This document shows, one piece after another, positions 50,855 through 61,101 of a DNA stretch of 64,000 nt. The DNA comes from Tragulus kanchil (taxonomy: Eukaryota > Chordata > Mammalia > Artiodactyla > Tragulidae), in assembly GCA_022376925.1 (NCBI GenBank), contig JAIOJX010000006.1, positions 57,376,658 through 57,440,657 on the forward strand, in the 5' to 3' direction. Made by a program: the position numbers and the translations under genes. How positions within the stretch are numbered: the first letter of the stretch is position 1; every line of letters starts with the position of its first letter. The notes under the pieces are model-generated. The model had not been told where the DNA came from and ran no database searches. It saw only the letters and a program-made list of their open reading frames with translations.

Positions 50855-51342
50855 CATTAGGGGTGCGGAGATAGAGCTAAATGGAGCTAAAATCGTCTTC
50901 ATTTCAAAGCAAAGTTGCTTGGCCATAGAGGCTTTTTCCATCTTCATGACTGAACAGTTTCCTTGAGGGTTCTGGCCCCAACTCATTATCGCCTTCAACT
51001 GGGTGGAATGGAGTCTTAATTGGCTCAACGAGGCCAATACTTACGCATCATTCCACGGAGAATGCATTTTCCCTTCGGTGTTGAAACAGCAAATTGAAGA
51101 ATGTGTCCTCCACTTATCGTTTTCACTCCAAACGAAAGATCTAGAAAGGTGCGTTTGGCTTTGTGTCTTCTATGTCCACATCACAAATCAGGAAGGAGTA
51201 CCCAGAAGTGAATTCCCTTAGGTGTGCAGAGATAAAGATAAATGGAGATAAAAGAATCTTCATTTCAAAGCAAAGTTGTTTGGCCACAGAGGAATATTCT
51301 GTCTTCTTGGCTAAAGTTTTCTTTAGGTACTGGCACCAACTC
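50855..51342 (+). repeat. Satellite, subfamily B, between insertion copies
   Basis: Type B blocks (GCGGAGATAGAGCTAAATGG at 50866; GCAGAGATAAAGATAAATGG near 51226) are followed by a sharp stop at the duplication junction. Confidence 0.85.
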
Positions 51343-51947
51343 TTGAATGTGTTTCGATCAAGTGAAATAAAGTTAATTTTATGTAATTCTTGAATAGATA
51401 TAAGCTGAAATAGAGAAGTGATGAGTTGATAGTTTATTAATTGAATCAGTATGTTTAGAGAGAAAGGTTATATAAATTAAGTGGTTGAAAAACAATTAAA
51501 AATCAAATAGTTAGAAACAAAGAAGTTATAAAGAAATTGAAAAGAAAGGAAAAGTTTATTATAAAAAGAGTGATGATTAGACTGTGAGACAGCTTGCTCA
51601 TGTGGCTTGAACATGAGAGGCTCTCCAGCTCTGGGGTAAGACTATTGTATTTTTATTGATTGAGTTCTGAACTTTTAAACCTTATTGTTATGGTTTGACT
51701 ATGATTATTGATGCACAGCTATGTTGTATTAAGTTGATTACCAAGACATATAAATGTTGATTTACTGTCCGTCAATAAATCTGATCTTGATTTAAACTCC
51801 AAGCCTTTTTAGTGTGGAAGTTCTAGTCTCAAATTAGAGGGAACTACAGAGTATAAGTTGAAGATTTATGATAATAGTACTGGGGCAATTAAGTGTTTTC
51901 CCAGTTCTATTAAATAGAAATAAGTAACTATGCTCTGCCCACAGCAT
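51343..51947 (+). other. Second copy of the insertion's LTR-like tail
   Basis: Matches 50251-50854 at an offset of 1092-1093. The ORF and the first 157 bp of the TG...CA block are not included, so this copy came from duplication, not from independent insertion. Confidence 0.85.
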
Positions 51948-52750
51948 CATTAGGGGTGCGGAGATAGAGCTAAATGGAGCTAAAATCGTCTTCATTTCAA
52001 AGCAAAGTTGCTTGGCCATAGAGGCTTTTTCCATCTTCATGACTGAACAGTTTCCTTGAGGGTTCTGGCCCCAACTCATTATCGCCTTCAACTGGGTGGA
52101 ATGGAGTCTTAATTGGCTCAACGAGGCCAATACTTACGCATCATTCCACGGAGAATGCATTTTCCCTTCGGTGTTGAAACAGCAAATTGAAGAATGTGTC
52201 CTCCACTTATCGTTTTCACTCCAAACGAAAGATCTAGAAAGGTGCGTTTGGCTTTGTGTCTTCTATGTCCACATCACAAATCAGGAAGGAGTACCCAGAA
52301 GTGAATTCCCTTAGGTGTGCAGAGATAAAGATAAATGGAGATAAAAGAATCTTCATTTCAAAGCAAAGTTGTTTGGCCACAGAGGAATATTCTGTCTTCT
52401 TGGCTAAACAGTTTTCTTTAGGGTACTGGCACCAACTCATTATCACTTTCACCTGAGTGGAGTGGAGTCTTAATTGGTTCAACGAGGCCAATGCCAATGC
52501 AAAACGTTCCACAGAAAACCCATTTTCCCTTCAGTTTTGAACCAGCAAATTGAGGAAAGTGTCAACCACTGGTCATTTTCACTCCATACGAAAGATCTAG
52601 AAAGGTGCGTTTGGCTTTGTGTCTTCTATGTCCACATCACAAATCAGGAAGGAGTACCCAGAAGTGAATTCCCTTAGGTGTGCAGAGATAAAGATAAATG
52701 GAGATAAAAGAATCTTCATTTCAAAGCAAAGTTGTTTGGCCACAGAGGAA
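51948..52750 (+). repeat. Satellite, subfamily B, up to the gap
   Basis: Three type-B blocks are present. The segment from 52231 is repeated from 52594 (period 363), sharing GATCTAGAAAGGTGCGTTTG, and runs into the gap at CCACAGAGGAA. Confidence 0.88.
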
Positions 52751-53250
52751 NNNNNNNNNNNNNNNNNNNNNNNNNNNNNNNNNNNNNNNNNNNNNNNNNN
52801 NNNNNNNNNNNNNNNNNNNNNNNNNNNNNNNNNNNNNNNNNNNNNNNNNNNNNNNNNNNNNNNNNNNNNNNNNNNNNNNNNNNNNNNNNNNNNNNNNNNN
52901 NNNNNNNNNNNNNNNNNNNNNNNNNNNNNNNNNNNNNNNNNNNNNNNNNNNNNNNNNNNNNNNNNNNNNNNNNNNNNNNNNNNNNNNNNNNNNNNNNNNN
53001 NNNNNNNNNNNNNNNNNNNNNNNNNNNNNNNNNNNNNNNNNNNNNNNNNNNNNNNNNNNNNNNNNNNNNNNNNNNNNNNNNNNNNNNNNNNNNNNNNNNN
53101 NNNNNNNNNNNNNNNNNNNNNNNNNNNNNNNNNNNNNNNNNNNNNNNNNNNNNNNNNNNNNNNNNNNNNNNNNNNNNNNNNNNNNNNNNNNNNNNNNNNN
53201 NNNNNNNNNNNNNNNNNNNNNNNNNNNNNNNNNNNNNNNNNNNNNNNNNN
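52751..53250. other. Assembly gap (500 N)
   Basis: Exactly 500 unknown bases. The round size suggests a placeholder, so the true distance and even the adjacency of satellite and L1 are unknown. Confidence 0.99.
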
Positions 53251-54261
53251 TTTTTTTGTTGTTGTTGTTATTGTTGTTGTTGTTTGTTTGTTTTCTTTTT
53301 TCTCTTTTGTCTCTTCTTATTAAGTTTCTCTTCCCCTTTTTAATTTTTAATTTCTTTTTTTGATTTTTAATTATTTTTTTAAATTTTAATTCTTGAACTT
53401 CTAATTCTCTTTCCTCTTTCCCACTCCTTCCTCCCTCTGTGTTCTAAATCTAAAACTTTCTCCTATATACCACTACACCCTAGATAAATATCTCCTACCT
53501 TCCTGTCTCCACTGTTATCTTCCAGTTGCAGTAAACAATATAACACACTAATCTTGGCTACATAACCCTATAAAATCCTTCCAAGTCGAATCTATTTCTT
53601 CTCATTACCCATACACTCTCCACCTCCTCACCCCCAACACATGTCTTAGTTAAAAATTGCTTTCAATGATGAAATAGTCCAAGCCAGGACCTTACCCAAG
53701 ATCTATTTGTCCAGGCACTATATTAATTAATTCAGAGCTCAACGGGCAAGTACCATCTTTGATTGTGTCGTTTGCCAGAAAAATTTCCTATGCTTTGTCA
53801 CTGTAAGACTGGTTAGATGTGGCTATTGCTGTGTATGTATGTATATCTTCTGACTATGTTAGAAAACATCTGCATGCTTTTATGACTGTCACCCATCAGG
53901 GATGCACCTCTTGCTCCTCAGATGCTAGTATTTCAACTAATATCACAGAACAACAAAGCAAACCAGGCATAGAGCCTACACCCCCCGACTAATCATCAAA
54001 CCAAGGATCCTCGGAGTAGAAGCCCTGATTCCAAGACCCCACACTATCAAAGAACATACAACACTAGAGATTGTTCACCTGTACACAAGACCTAACATCA
54101 CCCAAGACACAAACCATTGAACACTTCTGGAAGGACAGAAACACAAAGGAAGGGAGAATTCAACCAAGAAGCCTGGTGGGGAAAAGAACTCCGTACATAC
54201 AGACACCCACAAAGAAACAAAAACTAACCTAATAATGAAATGACAGAGAAACACTGCACCA
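53251..54261 (+). mobile_element. L1 5' region with T-rich simple repeat
   Basis: Starts with (GTT)n/T-rich sequence (53251-53400), followed by about 850 bp of non-coding sequence leading directly into ORF1. I place it in the L1 5' UTR because it abuts ORF1, and because its last part (53991-54261) is duplicated together with ORF1 at 55154-55424. The promoter was not identified. Confidence 0.6.
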
Positions 54262-56243
54262 ATGAAGGACCAAGCTAGAGAATCACAGCTTCAAATGACA
54301 GAGGAGGAGATAGACAAATTATCTGAAAGAAAATTCAAAAAAACTATACTAATGAGGATGCAAAACACCAAAAACAGAATATTAGAGGAAATCAGTGCAT
54401 TGAGAAAAGACATGCAGGAAATGAAAAATAAGCAAATAGAGACCACAAACTCAATTGCTGAACTCAAAAATATGATAGAAGGCCTCAACAGTAGAGTATT
54501 GGAGGTTGAAGAACAGATAAGCTGGAAGATAGACTGGTGGAAATAACTGGTGAGGAACAGAACAAAGCTGAAAGAATTAAAAGAACTGAGGATAGCCTCA
54601 GAGACCTGTGGGACAATATCAAACGCACCAACATTAGAATTATAGGAGTTCCAGAGGAAGAAGAAGGGAAGAAATGTTACGAAAAAATTCTTGAAGAGGT
54701 TATAGTGGAAAACTTCCCCAGCATGGGAAAGGAACTAGTCAACCATGTCCAAGAAGCACAAAGAGTTCCATACAGGATAAACCCCAGAAGAAACACACCA
54801 AGGCACATTCTAATCAAACTCACACAGACTAAATATAAAGACAGATTACTAAAAGCAGCTAGAAGCAAACAACAAATAACATATAAAGGAAACCCCATAC
54901 GTCTGACTGCGGATCTCTCAACAGAAAACCTGCAGGCCAGAAGAGAATGGCAGGACACATTTAAACGGCTAAAAGAGAATAACCTCCAACCGAGAATTCT
55001 CTACCCAGCAAGAATCTCATTCAGAATCGATGGAGAAGTCAAAAGCTTCTCAGACAGACAAAAACTAAAAGAATTCTGTAAAACAGAAAAAAAACTGTCA
55101 CCCATTCAGGGATGCCCCCCCAAGTATTTCAACTATTGAACCCCCTACCCCCCAATCATCAAACCAAGGATCCTCGGAGTAGAAGCCCTGATTCCAAGAC
55201 CCCACACTATCAAAGAACATACAACACTAGAGATTGTTCACCTGTACACAAGACCTAACATCACCCAAGACACAAACCATTGAACACTTCTGGAAGGACA
55301 GAAACACAAAGGAAGGGAGAATTCAACCAAGAAGCCTGGTGGGGAAAAGAACTCCGTACATACAGACACCCACAAAGAAACAAAAACTAACCTAATAATG
55401 AAATGACAGAGAAACACTGCACCAATGAAGGACCAAGCTAGAGAATCACAGCTTCAAATGACAGAGGAGGAGATAGACAAATTATCTGAAAGAAAATTCA
55501 AAAAAACTATACTAATGAGGATGCAAAACACCAAAAACAGAATATTAGAGGAAATCAGTGCATTGAGAAAAGACATGCAGGAAATGAAAAATAAGCAAAT
55601 AGAGACCACAAACTCAATTGCTGAACTCAAAAATATGATAGAAGGCCTCAACAGTAGAGTATTGGAGGTTGAAGAACAGATAAGCTGGAAGATAGACTGG
55701 TGGAAATAACTGGTGAGGAACAGAACAAAGCTGAAAGAATTAAAAGAACTGAGGATAGCCTCAGAGACCTGTGGGACAATATCAAACGCACCAACATTAG
55801 AATTATAGGAGTTCCAGAGGAAGAAGAAGGGAAGAAATGTTACGAAAAAATTCTTGAAGAGGTTATAGTGGAAAACTTCCCCAGCATGGGAAAGGAACTA
55901 GTCAACCATGTCCAAGAAGCACAAAGAGTTCCATACAGGATAAACCCCAGAAGAAACACACCAAGGCACATTCTAATCAAACTCACACAGACTAAATATA
56001 AAGACAGATTACTAAAAGCAGCTAGAAGCAAACAACAAATAACATATAAAGGAAACCCCATACGTCTGACTGCGGATCTCTCAACAGAAAACCTGCAGGC
56101 CAGAAGAGAATGGCAGGACACATTTAAACGGCTAAAAGAGAATAACCTCCAACCGAGAATTCTCTACCCAGCAAGAATCTCATTCAGAATCGATGGAGAA
56201 GTCAAAAGCTTCTCAGACAGACAAAAACTAAAAGAATTCTGTA
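53991..56243 (+). repeat. 1163-bp direct duplication inside the L1 (ORF1 region)
   Basis: 53991-55080 recurs at 55154-56243 with no difference that I can find. The 73-bp link (55081-55153) is a degraded copy of 53883-53990 (both contain a CTGTCACCCAT..CAGGGATGC stretch), with about 50 bp missing. Confidence 0.95.
54262..55139 (+). pseudogene. L1 ORF1 remnant, copy 1
   Basis: ORF1p is the RNA-binding coiled-coil chaperone of L1. The first frame (54262-54546) gives a Lys/Glu-rich heptad coiled coil (MQEMKNKQIETTNSIAELKN). A one-base deletion near 54518-54521 shifts the reading to a second frame (54537-55139). That frame holds the RRM-like start (NIRIIGVPEEEEGKKCYE) and the C-terminal domain (TADLSTENLQARREWQ, LYPARISFRIDGEVKSFSD). 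The true sequence breaks at about 55080, and the last 19 codons come from the duplication junction. The product would be split and non-functional. Confidence 0.9.
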
Positions 56244-56287
56244 CCACAAAACCAGCCCTACAACAAGTGTTAAAAGGCAGGTTATAG
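55425..56287 (+). pseudogene. L1 ORF1 remnant, copy 2
   Basis: Same two frames (55425-55709 and 55700-56287) and the same disabling one-base deletion as copy 1. Unlike copy 1 it continues into the proper C-terminus (TTKPALQQVLKGRL) and a stop at 56287. Sharing the frameshift shows the duplication came after the element had already died. Confidence 0.9.
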
Positions 56288-56343
56288 CCAAAAAAAAACC
56301 AAGAGCAGAAGTCCTACAAATCAAACCCCAGACTTCTAAGAAG

Positions 56344-57238
56344 ATGACAATAGAAACATTTGTATCAATAATTACTCTGAATGTAAATGGATTAAATGCT
56401 CCAACCAAATGACACAGGTTGGCTGAATGGATCAAGAAACATGACCCATATATATGCTGTTTACAAGAGAACCCCTTCAGACCTAGAGACACCCATAGAT
56501 TGAAAGTGAGAGGCTGGAAAAAGATAGTCCATGCAAATGGAATCAAAAGAAAGCTGGGGTAGCAATTCTAATATCAGACAAAATAGATTTTAAAGTAAAG
56601 AAGATTCTAAGAGACAAGGCAGGTCACTACATCATGATTAAGGGATCCATCCAAGAGGAAGACATAACAGTCATGAACATCTACGCACCCAACACAGGGG
56701 CACCTCGATACATAAGACAGATACTTTCAGACTTAAAAGAAGAAATCAATAATAACACAGTAATAGTTTTCAACACAGAGAAGTCACTGGCATTCGTATA
56801 CACAAACAATGAAAAATCAGAAAATGAAATCAAAGAGGCAGTCCCCTTCACCATTTCAACCAAAAGAATCAAATATCTAGGAATAAACCTACCCAAAGAA
56901 ACAAAAGAACTGTACACAGAAAATTACAAGACACTCATGAGAGACATTAAAGAAGACTTAAACAGATGGAGAGATATTCCACATTCCTGGGTCGGAAGAA
57001 TCAATATTGTGAAAAGGACCATACTATGAAATATCATCTACAGATTCAATGCAATACCTATTCAACTTCCATTGACATTTTCCACAGAACTAGACCAAAG
57101 AATAACCCAGTTCATATGGAAACACAAAAGACCTCGAATAGCCAAAGCAATTCTGAGAAAGAAAAACGGAGCTGGAGGGATCAGCCTCCCTAACTTCAGA
57201 CTCTACTACAAAGCAACAGTCCTCAAGACAGTATGGTA
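56344..57238 (+). pseudogene. L1 ORF2 remnant, copy 1: endonuclease start fused to RT C-terminal part
   Basis: ORF2p supplies the L1 endonuclease and reverse transcriptase. The endonuclease opens at 56344 (LNVNGLNAPTK), has an in-frame TGA at about 56407 where the family has Arg (a CpG-type change), keeps the LQE motif, loses one A near 56541, and continues in another frame with NIYAPN. At about 56768-56772 it jumps to a region normally some 680 codons later (TEKSLAFVYTNNEKSE). This removes the rest of the endonuclease and the RT palm. It then reads to a stop at 57029 and on to the duplication junction at 57238. Confidence 0.88.
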
Positions 57239-57256
57239 GCTAAAATAAAGAGATCT

Positions 57257-57468
57257 CTCAAAAAAAAGAAAACCTGCAGGCCCGAGGAGAACGGCACGAC
57301 ACATTGAAACGGCTAAAAGAGAATAACCTCCAACCGAGAATTCTCTACCCAGCAAGAATCTCATTCAGAATCGATGGAGAAGTCAAAAGCTTCTCAGACA
57401 GACAAAAACTAAAAGAATTCTGTACCACAAAACCAGCCCTACAACAAGTGTTAAAAGGCAGGTTATAG
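57257..57468 (+). pseudogene. L1 ORF1 C-terminal fragment, copy 3
   Basis: Third appearance of the ORF1 C-terminal domain (ILYPARISFRIDGEVKSF through VLKGRL), created as the left end of the second L1 duplication. Its first about 15 codons are altered. Confidence 0.88.
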
Positions 57469-57520
57469 CCAAAAACCAAGAGCAGAAGTCCTACAAATCA
57501 AACCCCAGACTTCTAAGAAG

Positions 57521-59208
57521 ATGACAATAGAAACATTTGTATCAATAATTACTCTGAATGTAAATGGATTAAATGCTCCAACCAAATGACACAGGTTGGC
57601 TGAATGGATCAAGAAACATGACCCATATATATGCTGTTTACAAGAGAACCCCTTCAGACCTAGAGACACCCATAGATTGAAAGTGAGAGGCTGGAAAAAG
57701 ATAGTCCATGCAAATGGAATCAAAAGAAAGCTGGGGTAGCAATTCTAATATCAGACAAAATAGATTTTAAAGTAAAGAAGATTCTAAGAGACAAGGCAGG
57801 TCACTACATCATGATTAAGGGATCCATCCAAGAGGAAGACATAACAGTCATGAACATCTACGCACCCAACACAGGGGCACCTCGATACATAAGACAGATA
57901 CTTTCAGACTTAAAAGAAGAAATCAATAATAACACAGTAATAGTTTTCAACACAGAGAAGTCACTGGCATTCGTATACACAAACAATGAAAAATCAGAAA
58001 ATGAAATCAAAGAGGCAGTCCCCTTCACCATTTCAACCAAAAGAATCAAATATCTAGGAATAAACCTACCCAAAGAAACAAAAGAACTGTACACAGAAAA
58101 TTACAAGACACTCATGAGAGACATTAAAGAAGACTTAAACAGATGGAGAGATATTCCACATTCCTGGGTCGGAAGAATCAATATTGTGAAAAGGACCATA
58201 CTATGAAATATCATCTACAGATTCAATGCAATACCTATTCAACTTCCATTGACATTTTCCACAGAACTAGACCAAAGAATAACCCAGTTCATATGGAAAC
58301 ACAAAAGACCTCGAATAGCCAAAGCAATTCTGAGAAAGAAAAACGGAGCTGGAGGGATCAGCCTCCCTAACTTCAGACTCTACTACAAAGCAACAGTCCT
58401 CAAGACAGTATGGTACTGGCACAGAAACAGAACTATAGGCCAACGGAACAAGATAGAGAACCCAGAGATCAACCCACGCACCTATGGGTACCTTATTTTT
58501 GACAAAGGAGACGAAACTATAAAATGGGAAAAAGACAGCCTCTTCAACAAGTGGTGCTGGGAGAATTGGACAGCTACATGCAAAACAATGAAGTTGAAAC
58601 ATTCCCTGACACCATACACTAAGATCAACTCAAAATGGATTAAAGACCTAAATGTAAGACCAGAAACCATCAAACTCTTAGAGGAGAATATAGGCAAAAC
58701 CCTCAAGGACATCAATCAAAGCAAGATCTTCTCTGACCCACCAACTAAAATAGCAGAACTGAGGAGAAAAATAAACATGTGGGACCTCATGAAACTTAAA
58801 AGCTTTTGTACAGTAAAAGAAATTACAAAAAAGCTCAACAGACAGCCCACAGAGTGGGAGAAAATCATAGCAAATGAAACAACAGACAAAGAATTCATCT
58901 CCAAAATTTACAAGCAACTCAGACAACTCAGCACAGGGAAAATGAACAACCCAATCAAAAAATGGGAAAAAGATCTAAAGAGACGCCTCTCCAAAGAGGA
59001 CATACAGATGGCCCAGAAGCACATGAAACGATGCTCAAGCTCGCTTATTATTAGAGAAATGCAAATTAAAACTACAATGAGATACCACCTCACACCCGTC
59101 AGAATGGCCATCATCAAATATCTGCAGACAATAAATGCTGGAGAGGGTGCGGAGAAAAGGGAACCCTCTTGCATTGCTGGTGGGAATGTCAATTGATACA
59201 GCCTCTAT
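57521..59208 (+). pseudogene. L1 ORF2 remnant, copy 2
   Basis: Repeats the truncated endonuclease (57521-57948) with the same TGA and the same one-base loss. The RT C-terminal part follows, and from 58249 a 315-codon open frame runs through the conserved L1 C-terminal region ([52 protein letters not shown]). A one-base deletion near 59135 moves the cysteine-rich region out of frame: its C..C..H..C pattern is readable one frame away. The stretch ends at the third duplication junction at about 59210. Confidence 0.9.
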
Positions 59209-60296
59209 GGAAGACTTAAACAGATGGAGAGATATTCCACATTCCTGGGTCGGAAGAATCAATATTGTGAAAAGGACCATACTATGAAATATCATCTACA
59301 GATTCAATGCAATACCTATTCAACTTCCATTGACATTTTCCACAGAACTAGACCAAAGAATAACCCAGTTCATATGGAAACACAAAAGACCTCGAATAGC
59401 CAAAGCAATTCTGAGAAAGAAAAACGGAGCTGGAGGGATCAGCCTCCCTAACTTCAGACTCTACTACAAAGCAACAGTCCTCAAGACAGTATGGTACTGG
59501 CACAGAAACAGAACTATAGGCCAACGGAACAAGATAGAGAACCCAGAGATCAACCCACGCACCTATGGGTACCTTATTTTTGACAAAGGAGACGAAACTA
59601 TAAAATGGGAAAAAGACAGCCTCTTCAACAAGTGGTGCTGGGAGAATTGGACAGCTACATGCAAAACAATGAAGTTGAAACATTCCCTGACACCATACAC
59701 TAAGATCAACTCAAAATGGATTAAAGACCTAAATGTAAGACCAGAAACCATCAAACTCTTAGAGGAGAATATAGGCAAAACCCTCAAGGACATCAATCAA
59801 AGCAAGATCTTCTCTGACCCACCAACTAAAATAGCAGAACTGAGGAGAAAAATAAACATGTGGGACCTCATGAAACTTAAAAGCTTTTGTACAGTAAAAG
59901 AAATTACAAAAAAGCTCAACAGACAGCCCACAGAGTGGGAGAAAATCATAGCAAATGAAACAACAGACAAAGAATTCATCTCCAAAATTTACAAGCAACT
60001 CAGACAACTCAGCACAGGGAAAATGAACAACCCAATCAAAAAATGGGAAAAAGATCTAAAGAGACGCCTCTCCAAAGAGGACATACAGATGGCCCAGAAG
60101 CACATGAAACGATGCTCAAGCTCGCTTATTATTAGAGAAATGCAAATTAAAACTACAATGAGATACCACCTCACACCCGTCAGAATGGCCATCATCAAAT
60201 ATCTGCAGACAATAAATGCTGGAGAGGGTGCGGAGAAAAGGGAACCCTCTTGCATTGCTGGTGGGAATGTCAATTGATACAGCCTCTATGGAAGAC
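58129..60296 (+). repeat. 1081-bp direct duplication inside the L1 (ORF2 C-terminus)
   Basis: 58129-59209 recurs at 59210-60290, apparently identical. The word GAAGAC occurs at 58129, at the junction (59210) and at the far end (60291), so the join used or coincides with about 6 bp of microhomology. Confidence 0.96.
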
Positions 60297-60648
60297 AGTA
60301 TGGAGATTTTTTTAAAAACTAAAAATAGAAGCACTCTATGACCCAGCAATCCCACTATTAGGCTTATATCCTGATGAAATCAAAACTGAAAGAAGCACCT
60401 GTACCCCAATGTTCATTGTAGCTCTCTATACAATAGCCAGAACATGGAAGCAGCATAGATGTCCATCGACAAATGAATGGATACAGAAGCTCTGGTATAT
60501 ATATACAATGGAATACTACTCAGATGTTAAAAGAAATGCAGATTTAGTCCTAATGAAGTGGCTGGCTCTAGAACCTATTATAAAAAGTGAAGTAAGTCAA
60601 AAAGAGAAAGACAAATACAGTATACTAACACACATATATGGAATCTAG
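59210..60648 (+). pseudogene. L1 ORF2 remnant, copy 3 and true C-terminal end
   Basis: Second copy of the 315-codon frame (59330-60277), with the same frameshift before the cysteine-rich part. It is followed by the genuine end of ORF2 in another frame (60409-60648: MFIVALYTIARTW, IYTMEYYSDVKRNADLV), stopping at 60648 after IYGI. Frame breaks near 60215 and between 60290 and 60409 prevent a continuous product. Confidence 0.9.
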
Positions 60649-61101
60649 TAGGACGGTCTTAATAACACATGCGGGGAACTCATGGAAAAACAGACAGAGC
60701 ATAAACATAGGGACATGGTGGGGAAGCAATAGGGAGGGGGAAGCATGGAGGGAGTAACATGGAAACCTATACTGTTATGTGTGGAAAGGATAGCTAGTGT
60801 CATAGTGCTAAGGGAATAGGAGTGCTTGCAATGGCTTGGGGCAAAGGTCTGGAGGGGTGGGAAGGGGGGAACTGGGTGGGTGCGGACCATGGATATGCAT
60901 ATGACTGATCTGGGAACATACATGTCTGTGAACAAGGGAATAGGAGTGCTTACAATGGCTTGGGGCAAAGGTCTGGAGAGGTGGGATGGGGGGAACTGGG
61001 CAGTGGGGACAATGGATATGCATATGACAGGTCTAGGAACATACATGTCTGTGAACAACAAAACTCTGTAAAACTTTTCAAATAAAGAATAAAAAAAAAA
61101 A
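60649..61101 (+). mobile_element. L1 3' UTR with G-rich tandem duplication and poly-A tail
   Basis: Non-coding 3' end. A 124-bp unit is tandemly repeated (60811-60934, 60935-61058), and each unit holds a run of G-tracts (60851-60880 and 60982-61008) able to form a G-quadruplex by pattern. A polyadenylation signal AATAAA precedes an A run that ends at about 61101. G-rich tracts are a known trait of mammalian L1 3' UTRs. Confidence 0.88.

Larger units (their letters stand above)
50251..52435 (+). repeat. Adjacent ~1093-bp duplication spanning insertion tail plus satellite
   Basis: 50251-51342 (last 604 bp of the insertion plus about 1.3 monomers) recurs at 51343-52435 with period 1092-1093. 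The junction at 51342/51343 joins ...GGCACCAACTC to TTGAATGTGTTTC. Little or no microhomology is visible there. Copy 1 lacks a few bases near 51316-51330 that copy 2 keeps. Confidence 0.93.
56075..58412 (+). repeat. 1177-1181-bp direct duplication inside the L1 (ORF1 end to ORF2)
   Basis: 56075-57236 recurs at 57252-58412. The first about 45 bp of copy 2 are scrambled (AAAAAAAAG tract, CCCGAGGAGAACGGCACGAC); beyond that the copies agree except for a 4-base A-run difference at 56288/57469. The endonuclease-RT deletion is present in both copies. Confidence 0.93.
53251..61101 (+). mobile_element. Decayed L1 (LINE-1), internally deleted and internally duplicated
   Basis: From left to right: T-rich 5' region, ORF1 remnants twice (plus a third C-terminal piece), ORF2 endonuclease start twice, ORF2 C-terminal parts three times, then a 3' UTR with AATAAA (61080-61088 region) and a poly-A run. 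The central ORF2 reverse transcriptase, including its catalytic aspartates, is missing. Three direct duplications (periods 1163, 1177-1181 and 1081) account for the repeated parts. The 5' end lies in or beyond the gap, so no target-site duplication can be checked. It cannot move by itself. Confidence 0.93.

Noticed and set aside
1..52750. CRISPR-like array of repeats and spacers
   Set aside because: There are no short direct repeats separated by unique spacers. The whole 360-bp unit is repeated, and the SINE and L1 show a mammalian genome.
1..52750. Centromeric CENP-B box in the monomer
   Set aside because: The closest word is TTTCGAGGCAAAGCC. It lacks the CGGG half of the box, so centromere function is not supported by this motif.
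52619..53363. Long open frames of 200-234 codons crossing 52.7-53.3 kb
   Set aside because: They are open only because of the 500 unknown bases.
54262..56287. Tandem paralogous genes encoding coiled-coil RNA-binding proteins
   Set aside because: They are L1 ORF1 copies with the same frameshift, made by a local duplication.
58249..60277. Two intact 315-codon genes
   Set aside because: They are duplicate copies of the L1 ORF2 C-terminal region, without the endonuclease and RT core, and are frameshifted before the cysteine-rich part.
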